Part shown: positions 33,696 to 46,568 of the stretch, in pieces
Layout: each line of letters opens with the position of its first letter
How positions within the stretch are numbered: the first letter of the stretch is position 1
Source: DASYPQ01 sp041488095
GTDB lineage: Bacteria > Planctomycetota > UBA1135 > GCA-002686595
DNA length: 64,000 nucleotides
Assembly: GCA_041488095.1 (NCBI GenBank)
Contig: JBGPOP010000001.1
Location: 169,741 to 233,740, forward strand
Direction of reading: 5' to 3'
Program-made: the position numbers and the translations under genes
Notes under the pieces: generated by a model
Database searches by the model: none
Seen by the model: only the letters and a program-made list of their open reading frames with translations
What the model was told of the DNA's origin: nothing

Positions 33696-35708
33696 GTGCG
33701 AACGAAGGCCGCCCCGTTTGCGCTCCTCCCGCTCGCAGGGCTGGCCGTTCTATGGATCTCGTGCCGGCCGCGCACGGCTCCCGCGTCGGGCTCTGAAGCG
33801 ACGATCGCGCCGCAGGGAGCCGCACTGGAGGCTGAAGGACCAGGCCACGCTTCGATCCCCGCGGAATCGCGCTCCCCCGTCGTCAACGGAGATGCGAACA
33901 AGCCGGGCCGACCGCAGGTCGTTCTCATCGGCACCCTCACGGGGTTCGAGGCTGCGCCGGACAGCACGATGCGGATCTCGATCCTCCCCGAGGGCGGTGT
34001 CGCTGAACCGATCGTCCGGACCCTTCCAGCTCGATCTTCGTTCGAGATCGACCTCGGCGGGGATTTCCCCGTCCCGACGCCGCCGCTGATCGTCTGGATC
34101 GAACACGCCGACCACTTCCCCACGCTGGCGCGCGTGGAGGCCAACTCAGGCGCCGACGGTGCGACCCGCCGCATCGAACTACGGACGTCGTTCAAGATGG
34201 TGCGAGCGTCTTCGATCGTGACCGGCCGCGCGGTCCTGCCCGAGTCGACCCGGCCGGACCGGGCGTGGGCGGCGCTCTACTCCATCCAACCCTCGAGCGC
34301 ACGCGCGCTTCGGCTCGCGGATGAGGTTAGGCTCGATGCACAGGGTCGCTTCCGGCTTCACGCGGAGAGGGAGGGAGACAACGTGCTCGCGGTCGTCCAC
34401 CCGGACCTGGAGCCGAGAACCGATCGCCTGACTCTGCTCGCCCGCGGCTCGCGCGACCTCGGCGATCTCCCGCTCTCGGAGGGAAGCCGAATCACGGGGC
34501 GGGTCGCGCTTCCCGGCGGTCAGCAGGGCGCGCGGTGGTCGGTCTCGGCAGTGCTCGCTGAGCCTGGCATCCCTTGCTTGGTCGGTGAAATCAGTCTGAG
34601 GTGGACCGCATCAGGATTCGAGCACGGGAATCGCCTCGCATCGGCCGACGTCGAGGGCCGATTCGAGATCCCGGGCTTGGCGCGCAACAGGTACCGCCTG
34701 AGCGCGTGCCCGGAGTGGTGGTCGGCGCAACCTGCACTCGTGATCGCAGACTCTGTCGAGCAGCCGATCGAGGTCTTGGCTCCGGCTGAAGGGGTCGATC
34801 TCACGATCGACCGCTTGATGGTCCTGCTCGAGATCCGCGGAGCGGGGACGCCGTTGGCCGACGCCCAAGTCGAAGTCCGCTCCGACAAAGTCCGCGGCGT
34901 TGAAAGCGCAAAGTCAGGTGGCAACGGCCGCCTCGCGCTCGACATCCGCAGGACCGAGAGGTTCGAGCTGCGGATCGAGAAGACGGGCTTCCTCCCGGCC
35001 ACGCTTCCGATCGCGCCCTCGGAGCTCCGGAATGAGCAAGGGCTGCAGGTCGACCTCGAGCAGGGGCCCCGACTGTCGAAGGTCGTCCTGGACGCGCCGG
35101 GTCTCAGCTTGCAGTGGGCCTGCGTGGTCCTCATTGCAGTCGAGAAGATCGAGGCCAATTCCCTGGCATCGCTCCGACTTGGGGAACCTTTCCTTGCCAG
35201 GCCACGCGACAAGATCGTGACAGCAGCCCCACAACCCGACGGATCCTTCGCTACCGACGAGATCGAGTCCGGTCGCTACTGGGTGCAGATCCTGCCCTGC
35301 GAAGGCATCGGCAAGAACCCGACCTTCTACGTTCTTGCAGGCTTCGAGATCGACGTCCCCCCCGGCACCGTCTTCCATCAGGCCCTGAGGCTGGAGGAGG
35401 GCGGCCGCATCCGAATCGAGCCGGGAGAGTATGCGGGATCGACGGACTTGGCGAGTTCCTCCCTCACGGCTCAGGATCGATCCAGCGTCGGGGTCTACTG
35501 GACTCCGGTCAGGAGGGTCTCGTCCGGTACAGACTATGGGTCCTGCAGCGGCAGCCTCCCGCTCAGGGCGCCGTGCGAGAGCACGAACGTCCGCCCTGGA
35601 ACCTATCGAATCTGGATCGGAGGCCAGGATTTCGTGCCGCAGGAGATCCCGGTGAGCGTCGAGGCGGGCCGGACAACGACCGTGCGACTCGACCTCCGTC
35701 GTCCGTAG
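33696..35708 (+). CDS. Exported protein with carboxypeptidase-regulatory-like repeats, 670 aa
   Basis: A large envelope protein built of repeated beta modules like the carboxypeptidase regulatory/Cna-B group. Examples of the repeating pattern are IVTGRAVLPEST, RITGRVALPGGQ, VEGRFEIPGLARNRYRLSA, GNGRLALDIRRTERFELRIEKTGF and DGSFATDEIESGRYWVQI. The signal sequence ends LAVLWISC; the Cys suggests a lipoprotein, though the lipobox is weak. No catalytic motif was seen. GTG 33696 is chosen because an exact AGGAGG precedes it and the signal peptide follows at once. The gene looks slightly less GC-rich than its neighbours by eye. Confidence 0.72.
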   Translation: MRTKAAPFALLPLAGLAVLWISCRPRTAPASGSEATIAPQGAALEAEGPGHASIPAESRSPVVNGDANKPGRPQVVLIGTLTGFEAAPDSTMRISILPEGGVAEPIVRTLPARSSFEIDLGGDFPVPTPPLIVWIEHADHFPTLARVEANSGADGATRRIELRTSFKMVRASSIVTGRAVLPESTRPDRAWAALYSIQPSSARALRLADEVRLDAQGRFRLHAEREGDNVLAVVHPDLEPRTDRLTLLARGSRDLGDLPLSEGSRITGRVALPGGQQGARWSVSAVLAEPGIPCLVGEISLRWTASGFEHGNRLASADVEGRFEIPGLARNRYRLSACPEWWSAQPALVIADSVEQPIEVLAPAEGVDLTIDRLMVLLEIRGAGTPLADAQVEVRSDKVRGVESAKSGGNGRLALDIRRTERFELRIEKTGFLPATLPIAPSELRNEQGLQVDLEQGPRLSKVVLDAPGLSLQWACVVLIAVEKIEANSLASLRLGEPFLARPRDKIVTAAPQPDGSFATDEIESGRYWVQILPCEGIGKNPTFYVLAGFEIDVPPGTVFHQALRLEEGGRIRIEPGEYAGSTDLASSSLTAQDRSSVGVYWTPVRRVSSGTDYGSCSGSLPLRAPCESTNVRPGTYRIWIGGQDFVPQEIPVSVEAGRTTTVRLDLRRP

Positions 35709-35727
35709 AGGTCCCAGCCCGAGGCTG

Positions 35728-38172
35728 CTAGTACCGCACCCGCACGTCGCTGACGGTCGCGCTCCCGCCCTGGAGCAAGAGGCCGATCCGGCCTCGCAGG
35801 TCCTCGGGCTCGTAGCTCGTCAGCTTGCCGGCCGGCTTGCCGTCGACGAAGAATTGGACGCGATCAGGCCAGACCTCGATCGCCAGGGTGAACGACTTCA
35901 GCTGACTGGGCTTGATGACCGCGATCGGTGGCGAGAGATCGGCGCCCTTCTTTTCGTCGCCTATCTGGACGGCCCCGTTGGAGCGGACCACCATGAGTGC
36001 GAGCCCCTGATCGTTGACGCCGAAGACCAGGCCGCACAAGCCGGAGGCCTTCTCCAGCCCGGATCCGTCGAACCGCGCCTCGAAGCCGAAGCGCTCGGGG
36101 AGCTCGTCGCGCCAGACACAGTCAATGGAATGGTCGGAGGTGCCCGAGAGCACCCCGTCCTTGGCTTCCCACCCCTCGTCCGCCTCCCACTCGGCGAGCT
36201 CGCCCTCGATCTTCAGCCGCCGCCAGCGACGCGTGTCGGCGCCCGACTTCGCGGCGATCTCGTCGCGCAGCTCGGAGAGCGCGGTCGCGCGGCCATGGAG
36301 CGCGAGCGAGACGTCGAGCAGTCGCAGCGCGCACAGCGGCAGCTTCTGCTCGGCGTACCCGCGCGCGGCCGCCGCCGCGGCGGCGGCGAGGTCCGTGTCG
36401 GCCTTGGCCTTGGCCTCGCAGAAGGTCTTGTCGAGCTTGGCGAGCTGCTTCTCCGAGAGCTCGAGCAGGTCCGTCCCGGTCAGGTCGTGCGAGCCCGGCA
36501 GGGCTTCCGTCGGATCCTTCAGCGTGCGCAGGCTCGCGGCTGCGCCGCGGTAGCGGTAGATCGCCGCATCGGCCTGCTTCTGCGAGACCAGCAGCTCGGC
36601 CAGCTCGAAGGCGGCCACCGGGTCGCCGGGGCGCTTGCGCAGCGCCCACGCGTAGCTCTCCTCGGCCGAGTCCCAGGCCTTGTCCTTGATCTCCTTGCGC
36701 GCGCGGGCGATCAGATCGTCGGCGACCTCGGGACCGCCGAAGTAGAGCGCGTAGAGCTTGTGGATCCAATCCGCCCAGCGCCTGTCGAAGTCCTCGAAGG
36801 TCGCGACGCCGGGCTGCTTCGCCTTCGTCACGAAGTGCTCGATGAAGCGGCCCTTGACATCGTGCTTGGCGCCGGACCTGCCGTACGCGGCGGTGAAGTC
36901 GTGATAGGGCTGGACGTACACGCGCTGCGAGCGCTCGTCCTCGTAGTTGAGGAGGAAGTACACGAGACCCCAGCCGAAGGGGTAGTCCTCGCCCGGGTAC
37001 GAGCCCGGCTGGAAGTAGGTCACGACCTCCTCGAGCGTCGGATGGCCTTCCTTCAACTCGATCTCGAGGCCCACCAGGCGATCCACGGGCACGAGGTTCG
37101 TCTCGACGACGCCGTTGCCGCGCAAGCGCGCGCCTTCGAAGTAGCTGGCCGTGCCCTCGTTGAGCCAGGCCGGGATCACGTCGGCCGAGATCAGGTGCGT
37201 GAACTGGTGGCTGGATTCGTGGAACAGGGTCTCCCACAGGAAGGAGAGAGCGCGTTCGTCGCTGCGCGGGTCGTAGGTGACCACGCGGTTCTCGCTGGGG
37301 CTGAAGAAGCCTGCGACGTCCGGGGAGACGGGTTGCCCGTTCTCCTTCTCATTGGCGTCGAACTCCGCGCGCGACTTGTACACGCAGATCGTCAGGCGCG
37401 CGGTCTGGCCTCCGCCGTGCTCCTTGACGTGGAACACCTTGCGGTAGTAGTGGTTCATCTGCTCCATGGCGAGCGACATGGACTCGGCGATGTCGCGGCC
37501 CATGTCGGTCTTGACCGTGTACTGCTCGCCTTTGATCTCCCAGGCGGTCAGCCAGGTCGAGTGCTTGACGTCCTCCTTGGCGACCGCGCCGGGCGAGCGC
37601 TTCTTCTTCGGCTTGACCGGCACGTCGAGGCCGGCATCGATCAACGCCTCGACCGCCTTCTTGTTGTCGTACACCTTGGCGAGCTCGGCCTCGGCCGCCG
37701 CGGCGACGGGCGTCGTGCGGCAGCGCGAGAGCAGGTCGACCGCGTTGACATAGAGCTTGCGGCTCGCGCAGTCCTTGCCGATCGCGAACAGGGCCGAGGC
37801 GTAGGTGGAGAGCGCGGCCGGCCCTTTCTGCCCGAGCGGGTCGAGCTCGGCCAGGCGCTTCTGGAGCCCGTCCGAGAGAGCCTTCTGGTCCTTCCCCGGC
37901 GCGGCGACGAAGGCGAGCTGCTCCATCGCGAGCGTGCCGTACCACAGCGCCTCGTCGTTCGAGTCGACGGCCTGGGCCGCACGCGAGGCGAGGTCGAGCA
38001 GCTCGGGGAGGTCCGGCGCGCGCTCGAGCCCTGCCTTGGCTTTGTCGAGGGCTTCCTTCGCCTTTCCGCCGTCGAGGAGGGCGCGCGCTTCCGCGAGGTG
38101 CGGCGGAGCGCCGTCCCCGGGTGCGAAGAGGAGCAGGGCCAGCGAGCAGGCGATCGCGGATCGGGCTGCCAT
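35728..38172 (-). CDS. Secreted DUF1570-type metallopeptidase-like protein, 814 aa
   Basis: A signal peptide (MAARSAIACSLALLLFAPGDG) is followed by TPR-like helices (to about res. 180). Next is a gluzincin-like domain with TLFHESSHQF, the HExxH motif at 318-322, and WLNEGTASYFEG carrying the third Glu ligand; this layout matches DUF1570. A further TPR-like section follows. The last 200 residues form a jelly-roll LamG/DUF1080-like domain (FGFEARFDG, VQFFVDGKPAGKL, GRIGLLLQGGSATVSDVRVRY). ATG 38172 is set by the signal peptide. The 344-aa gene lies 50 nt upstream on the same strand. Active peptidase function is likely but unproven. Confidence 0.8.
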   Translation of the reverse strand: MAARSAIACSLALLLFAPGDGAPPHLAEARALLDGGKAKEALDKAKAGLERAPDLPELLDLASRAAQAVDSNDEALWYGTLAMEQLAFVAAPGKDQKALSDGLQKRLAELDPLGQKGPAALSTYASALFAIGKDCASRKLYVNAVDLLSRCRTTPVAAAAEAELAKVYDNKKAVEALIDAGLDVPVKPKKKRSPGAVAKEDVKHSTWLTAWEIKGEQYTVKTDMGRDIAESMSLAMEQMNHYYRKVFHVKEHGGGQTARLTICVYKSRAEFDANEKENGQPVSPDVAGFFSPSENRVVTYDPRSDERALSFLWETLFHESSHQFTHLISADVIPAWLNEGTASYFEGARLRGNGVVETNLVPVDRLVGLEIELKEGHPTLEEVVTYFQPGSYPGEDYPFGWGLVYFLLNYEDERSQRVYVQPYHDFTAAYGRSGAKHDVKGRFIEHFVTKAKQPGVATFEDFDRRWADWIHKLYALYFGGPEVADDLIARARKEIKDKAWDSAEESYAWALRKRPGDPVAAFELAELLVSQKQADAAIYRYRGAAASLRTLKDPTEALPGSHDLTGTDLLELSEKQLAKLDKTFCEAKAKADTDLAAAAAAAARGYAEQKLPLCALRLLDVSLALHGRATALSELRDEIAAKSGADTRRWRRLKIEGELAEWEADEGWEAKDGVLSGTSDHSIDCVWRDELPERFGFEARFDGSGLEKASGLCGLVFGVNDQGLALMVVRSNGAVQIGDEKKGADLSPPIAVIKPSQLKSFTLAIEVWPDRVQFFVDGKPAGKLTSYEPEDLRGRIGLLLQGGSATVSDVRVRY

Positions 38173-38222
38173 CGACGGGTCTCGTAGGGTGGGAGGTCCT
38201 CGAACGATCGGAGCGCGCGGGG

Positions 38223-39257
38223 TCAGGGCTTGGACGTCGAGAGCGACCAGCTCGCCTTGCCGGCCAGTCGTGCGTTGATCTTCATCTCGAAGTGATCCCC
38301 CTCGACCTCCGCGCTGGCCTTGACGTCGACGTCGATCCCGACGTCGGACCCCATCTCGAAGGAGTGCACGTGACCCGCGGCGAGGTCCCACAGGAGCGTC
38401 CCCTCGCCCTGGAGGTCCAGGTTGGCGTTGGCGTCGACGTCGGGATGGACGTCGTTGTCGTCCATCTCGCTCAGGCGCTGGATCAAGTGCGACAGGTCGA
38501 TCTTGTCCTTGCCCGAGAAGGTGAGGTGGATCTCCCCGACGCGGGTGCCGCCCTCGTCGTGCGCCCCCTTGTACTTGCACTGGACCTTCAGCTCCTGCAG
38601 GAGCTTCGCGAGCGCGGTGCGGGTCTCCTCCGTCACGGTCCGGAACTCCTCCTGGTCCGAGCCGGCGGCGACGTCGCCGGGCATCCCGCCGGGCAGGAAC
38701 AACGCCAGGAGCTTCGCGCCCGGGACCTCCCAGGTGTCGCCGTCGGCGACCTTCTTGGCGGGCAGGAGCACGCACAGATCCATGTCCTCGGAGAGGTTCT
38801 CGAGGAGGGCGTCGTCGCCTTCGGACTCGTGGAAGCTCTTCTCGTACTCCTCGCTCTCGGCGTTCCACTTGAAGCGCACGGTCTTGCCTTCGAGGCGGTC
38901 GAACTTCTCCGCGTCGCCCTTGTCCTCGCCGGCCTCGTAGGAGAGCGAGAGGTCGTCGAAGGTCCGCAACAGGTCGGTCGGGCGGCCGTCCTTGATCTGG
39001 ACGTACCTGTCGGTGACGCCCACCTTCAGCTTGACGAGCGCGGTCTTGTCGCCGAATCCGCCGAGGTTGTCGGGCGGCTGGCTCTCGCCGTTGACGGTGA
39101 AGTCGATCTTCTCGGGCTTGAGCTCGATCTCGAGCTTCAGCACCTTCTTCAGCCCGGCGTCGGCCTTGGGGTGGAAGCCGACGTCGTCGGCGGGGATCGC
39201 GAGCGCGAGGAGGAGAGGCGCGGCGAGGAGGGCGGTGGACGGACGGAGGAACTTCAT
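38223..39257 (-). CDS. Hypothetical secreted protein, 344 aa
   Basis: Family not recognised. ATG 39257 starts a signal peptide (FLRPSTALLAAPLLLALAIP) and has AAGGAG at 39262-39267, 4 nt away, which decides against an earlier start at 39317. The mature protein is acidic and beta-rich, with alternating-residue strands (LKLEIELKPEKIDFTVNG, IDVDVKASAEVEGDHFEMKINARL) and Asp-rich turns (MDDNDVHPDVDANANLDL) that could bind calcium. Immediately upstream of the DUF1570-type gene, so the two are probably co-expressed. Confidence 0.7.
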   Translation of the reverse strand: MKFLRPSTALLAAPLLLALAIPADDVGFHPKADAGLKKVLKLEIELKPEKIDFTVNGESQPPDNLGGFGDKTALVKLKVGVTDRYVQIKDGRPTDLLRTFDDLSLSYEAGEDKGDAEKFDRLEGKTVRFKWNAESEEYEKSFHESEGDDALLENLSEDMDLCVLLPAKKVADGDTWEVPGAKLLALFLPGGMPGDVAAGSDQEEFRTVTEETRTALAKLLQELKVQCKYKGAHDEGGTRVGEIHLTFSGKDKIDLSHLIQRLSEMDDNDVHPDVDANANLDLQGEGTLLWDLAAGHVHSFEMGSDVGIDVDVKASAEVEGDHFEMKINARLAGKASWSLSTSKP

Positions 39258-39341
39258 GGATCTCCTTGGGAGAGCTGGCTCGCGCAGGGAAACATACTCC
39301 GGCTCCGATGCGGCCACAACGCACGCCGCATGAGGCTGTGT

Positions 39342-39641
39342 TCAGGCGGGCTTCTTGGGCAGGACGAGCGGGTTTCCCCGCTTGCGAAGGCGGCTCCAGG
39401 TCCACCAGCGGCGCTGCGCGGCGGGGAGAGCGGGGTCGCGGGCCTGAGCGACGGCCGCACGGAACACGTCGAGGACGCAGGGGTCCTGGCGCGAGCGTGT
39501 GATCCTGCACAGGCGGTCGTAGAGCTCGCGCGGCTCGCGGCGGGCGAGCTCGGCCACGGTGCGGATCCCGAGGCGGTCGAAGTCGGCGAGCATCGCTGGG
39601 CCGACGCCCCACAAATCCTCCAGATCTCGCGCTGTAGCCAT
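39342..39641 (-). CDS. Helix-hairpin-helix protein of the Cdd1 (pathogenicity locus) type
   Basis: A 99-residue protein. It opens with a helix-hairpin-helix, LWGVGPAMLADFDRLGIRTVAELARREPRELYDRLC, like DNA-binding HhH units. It continues with QDPCVLDVFRAAVAQAR and a Trp-rich RRWWTWSRLRKRG, the pattern of the Cdd1 family. The cellular role of this family is not known. It starts 8 nt after the nucleotidyltransferase stop on the same strand and may share its mRNA. Confidence 0.75.
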   Translation of the reverse strand: MATARDLEDLWGVGPAMLADFDRLGIRTVAELARREPRELYDRLCRITRSRQDPCVLDVFRAAVAQARDPALPAAQRRWWTWSRLRKRGNPLVLPKKPA

Positions 39642-39649
39642 GGACCCTG

Positions 39650-40144
39650 CTAGGCAGGCTCCCTCGGCTCGCGTTGCTCGAGGATTCGCTCGAGCTCCGC
39701 TACAGCCTCGCGGTCCTTGGGCCGGCCAGCGGCGCGCTTCATCGCGATCAGCGCTTCGAGTTCCGCACAGCGGCAGCGCACGCCTGCGATCTCGACCTCG
39801 ATCGAGCGCGGCAGGATCTGCTCGTAGAAGCCTCCGCCGACGACCTCGCCCAGAAGGTCGAGATCGCCGAGCTTCGTCGTCAGCGTGAAGTTCAGCCCCA
39901 TTCGGACGGTGTACTCGTCGAAGCGGAACGGCAGCCCCGGCGGAGCGCCGCGGAGGTAGGGCTCCTGGTCGCGGAGGGCGCGCACCAAGCGGGCCATGTT
40001 CTCGCGGGACCGCGCGTACACGACATCCAGGTCGAAGGTCACGCGCGCGGAACCGTGGGCGCCGCCGGCCACGCCCCCGATAAGGATGAACTCGACCTCG
40101 TTCCGCGCGAGGAGGCTAATCAGGGCCGGAATGTCGGTCGTCAT
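39650..40144 (-). CDS. MNT-type nucleotidyltransferase (DUF6036/AbiEii-like)
   Basis: A 164-residue minimal nucleotidyltransferase. The motif FILIGGVAGGAHGSARVTFDLDVVYARS gives the GG...DxD metal site. A helical end carries ELEALIAMKRAAGRPKDREAVAELERI, as in DUF6036-type proteins. Relatives often act in toxin-antitoxin or AbiE-like systems; here that is only a possibility. It is preceded on the same strand by a small helical protein gene that overlaps it by 29 nt. A second pair of similar layout is at 49.1-50.0 kb. Confidence 0.78.
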   Translation of the reverse strand: MTTDIPALISLLARNEVEFILIGGVAGGAHGSARVTFDLDVVYARSRENMARLVRALRDQEPYLRGAPPGLPFRFDEYTVRMGLNFTLTTKLGDLDLLGEVVGGGFYEQILPRSIEVEIAGVRCRCAELEALIAMKRAAGRPKDREAVAELERILEQREPREPA

Positions 40145-40337
40145 CGGCCCTCTCGCGGACTCTGGATGCCAGCACGGCGCGGCGGAGCTCCTCCACGGCG
40201 CGTTGCATCGCCATGAGCTTCTGGATGCGCTGATCGGGCGTCAGCTTCAGGTTCTCCCGGATCAGGGTGACGTCGACGTCCTTCTTGTACGCCTCGATGA
40301 CGGGATCGGGCTCGAACGGCGGGTATTCCTTCATCAT
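40116..40337 (-). CDS. Small helical protein paired with the nucleotidyltransferase, 73 aa
   Basis: The predicted product is 73 residues and charged, with a central helical core DVTLIRENLKLTPDQRIQKLMAMQRAVEELRRAV. Small proteins with such a core are often seen beside MNT-type nucleotidyltransferases; this is a recollection, not a database result. It could be an antitoxin-like partner or a substrate. Two Met codons in tandem (40337, 40334) are possible starts. Its end overlaps the nucleotidyltransferase start by 29 nt in another frame. Confidence 0.65.
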   Translation of the reverse strand: MMKEYPPFEPDPVIEAYKKDVDVTLIRENLKLTPDQRIQKLMAMQRAVEELRRAVLASRVRERADDDRHSGPD

Positions 40338-40401
40338 TGCGCCTGCGTGCGGCCGGGCACCCCATCCTAGCACCCGCCGCGGTGGGGTTCTCGGCCCGGC
40401 G

Positions 40402-44192
<3,791 letters not shown>

Positions 44193-44297
44193 GAGGAAGT
44201 CCAGGATACCGCCCGCTTGGCCGAGATGAGAGAAGATGGGTCTGCCGGCACGGCCTGGAGGCCTCCGCGGATGGAAGCGCGCACGGTGATCCCTAGC

Positions 44298-46490
44298 ATG
44301 TCGACGCGTGCGCCGGCGCTCCGCCCCGAAGATCCCCGCCTCGTGAGCCAGCCCTCGACGATCCAGGAGAGAGCCGGTGTGGGCCGCCGGCGCGTCGCCC
44401 TGGTCGGCGCGGGCTGGATCGCGGAGGCCCACGCCCGGATCCTCGCCGGGATCGAGGGCGTCGAGATCACCCTCGTGTGCGACCCCGATCGCGCGCGGGC
44501 GGAAGCGCTGGCGCGCCGGTTCCATGTGCAACGCACCCTGGCCTCGGTCGACGAGATCGGCGCGGCCGAGATCGACGTCGCGCACCTCCTCACCCCGCCC
44601 GACCTGCACGAGAAGCTCGCGCGGGACCTCCTCGAGCGTGGGATCGGCGTCTTCGTCGAGAAGCCGCTGGCGCTCTCGGCCGCTGGCGCGCGCGGTTTGG
44701 CCGAACTCGCGGCGCGCCGCGGCGTGGCTCTCGGAGCGAACCACAACTTCTGCTTCCACCCGGCGTTCGTCCGGCTGCTCGAGAAGGTGCGCGCGGGGAA
44801 GATCGGCCGCGTCGAGCACGTGCGTGCGACGCTCGCCACGCCGCTCTCGCAGCTCGAGGCGGGCGCGTTCGGGCACTGGATGTTCCGCGCGCCGGCGAAC
44901 ATCGTCTACGAGCAGGCGGTGCACCCGCTGTCGCTCGTCCACGCGCTGGTCGGGAGGCTCGAGAGCGTGCGAACGTCGCTGCTCTCGACGCGCGAGCTCT
45001 TCCCCGGCCAGGTGTTCCACGATCGCTGGGCCGTCGCCGCTCGCGCGCAGAGCGGGACGGCCGAGGTGCACCTCGCTTTCGGAGCGCGCTTCGAGCAGTT
45101 CCGGGTCGAGGTGCGGGGCACGGACGGGTGCCTCGAGGCCGATCTCCGCCGCAACACGCTCTCGGGCGAGGGCAAGACGAAGTGGCTCGAGTTCTTCGAC
45201 GCGTTCCTGGCTTCGTCACGACGCGGAGCGATGCTGAAGCGCGACGCGCGGCGCGAGCTCGCGAGCTACCTTGGGACGACGCTCGGGCTCTCGGGGCAGG
45301 ACGAAGGCTTCACCGCGAGCATGCGCGACTCGATCGAGGCCTTCCACCACGCGATCGCGAACCGTGCGGAGCCTCCGTGCGACGCGCGAGTCGCCGCCGA
45401 GGTGCTGGAATGGTGCGACGAGATCGCGCGGGCTGCGTCGCCCGCGGTACCGCCGAAAACGTTTCCCGAGCCGGGACCAGCGCGTGCGGGCGAGGTCATC
45501 GTGCTCGGCGCGAGCGGCTTCATCGGTCGCCGCACGGTCGAGAAGCTCCTCGGGCTCGGCCTGCCCGTCACCGCGGTCGTGCGGCAGGCGCAATTCCTGC
45601 CGCGCGAGATCGCCTCGGGCGTCGAAGGCGGCCGCGTGCGGATCGTGCGCGGGAGCCTCGAGGACCGCGCCTCGCTCGAGCGCGCGATCGCAGGAGCTCG
45701 GGTCGTGATCCACCTCGCCACGGGCGGTGGGAGCTCGTGGGAGGAGGTCGAGCGTTCGATGGTGAGGGGCACGGTCGCAGCGGCCGAAGCGGCGATCAAG
45801 GCGAAGGCCGAGCGGTTCGTGTACGTTTCCTCGATCGCCGCGCTCGACACCGGCGGCGCGAGGCCGATCGAGGACTCGCTCGAGACCGATCCCCGCCCGG
45901 AGGCGCGCCCGGTCTATGCGCGCGGGAAGATCGCGGCGGAGAAGGCGCTCGCCGAGCTGCACCGGACGAAGGGCCTGCCGCTCGTGATCGTGCGGCCCGG
46001 CGTCGTGCTCGGCGCGGGGACGTCGATGCAGCACTCGGGGCTCGGCCTGTGGGTGCGCGACAACCACTGCGTCGGCTGGGGCGCGGGCGAGCATCCGCTG
46101 CCGCTCGTGTGGGTCGACGACGTCGCGGAGGCGCTCGCGACGATCGCGGGACACCCCGGCAAGGGCCTCGACGGCAAGGCGCTGAACCTCGCCGCGAGCG
46201 TGCCGCTGTCCGCGCGCGAGGTCGTGGCGGAGCTGGCGAAGGTCACAGGCCGTCCGATCGAGTTCCATCCGCGGCCGCTGGCCTTGTCCCAGGCGATGGA
46301 GATCGGCAAGTGGATCGTGAAGAGGCTCTCCGGCCGGAGCGCCGATCCGCCCTCCTGGCACGACCTCGCGGCGCGCTCGCTGCGCGCTCCGATCCCTTCG
46401 CGCACCGCAAGGGAAGTCCTGGGCTGGAAGCCGGTCGAGGACCGCGAAGCGTTCCTCGAGCGGGCGGTGCGCGTCCACCGACGTCCCTGA
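44298..46490 (+). CDS. Fusion of Gfo/Idh/MocA oxidoreductase and SDR epimerase/dehydratase, 730 aa
   Basis: Two NAD(P)-dependent enzymes in one chain. Residues about 35-385 are a Gfo/Idh/MocA oxidoreductase: VALVGAGWIAEAHARIL, then GVFVEKPLALS with the conserved EKP Lys, and ALGANHNFCFHPA. Residues about 395-725 are an extended short-chain dehydrogenase like nucleotide-sugar epimerases: VIVLGASGFIGRRTVEKL, VIHLATGGG, FVYVSSIAAL and YARGKIAAEKAL with the YxxxK pair. The product is probably a sugar or sugar-nucleotide tailoring enzyme; two glycosyltransferases lie within 20 kb. ATG 44298 is chosen because only 33 residues separate it from the first GxGxxG. Confidence 0.85.
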   Translation: MSTRAPALRPEDPRLVSQPSTIQERAGVGRRRVALVGAGWIAEAHARILAGIEGVEITLVCDPDRARAEALARRFHVQRTLASVDEIGAAEIDVAHLLTPPDLHEKLARDLLERGIGVFVEKPLALSAAGARGLAELAARRGVALGANHNFCFHPAFVRLLEKVRAGKIGRVEHVRATLATPLSQLEAGAFGHWMFRAPANIVYEQAVHPLSLVHALVGRLESVRTSLLSTRELFPGQVFHDRWAVAARAQSGTAEVHLAFGARFEQFRVEVRGTDGCLEADLRRNTLSGEGKTKWLEFFDAFLASSRRGAMLKRDARRELASYLGTTLGLSGQDEGFTASMRDSIEAFHHAIANRAEPPCDARVAAEVLEWCDEIARAASPAVPPKTFPEPGPARAGEVIVLGASGFIGRRTVEKLLGLGLPVTAVVRQAQFLPREIASGVEGGRVRIVRGSLEDRASLERAIAGARVVIHLATGGGSSWEEVERSMVRGTVAAAEAAIKAKAERFVYVSSIAALDTGGARPIEDSLETDPRPEARPVYARGKIAAEKALAELHRTKGLPLVIVRPGVVLGAGTSMQHSGLGLWVRDNHCVGWGAGEHPLPLVWVDDVAEALATIAGHPGKGLDGKALNLAASVPLSAREVVAELAKVTGRPIEFHPRPLALSQAMEIGKWIVKRLSGRSADPPSWHDLAARSLRAPIPSRTAREVLGWKPVEDREAFLERAVRVHRRP

Positions 46491-46568
46491 CGCAGGGCGC
46501 CCTCGCGATCGCCGCTTACGCAAGGGTCTCGTCCGCCACCGCGGCCGGATCCACGCTAGGATCCTTCC

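Noticed and set aside
39342..40337. A full phage-defence island containing the nucleotidyltransferase
   Set aside because: Flanking genes (guaBA, DUF1570-type and secreted proteins) are housekeeping or envelope genes. No nuclease, helicase, TIR or similar effector is present, so only the small pair itself is reported.
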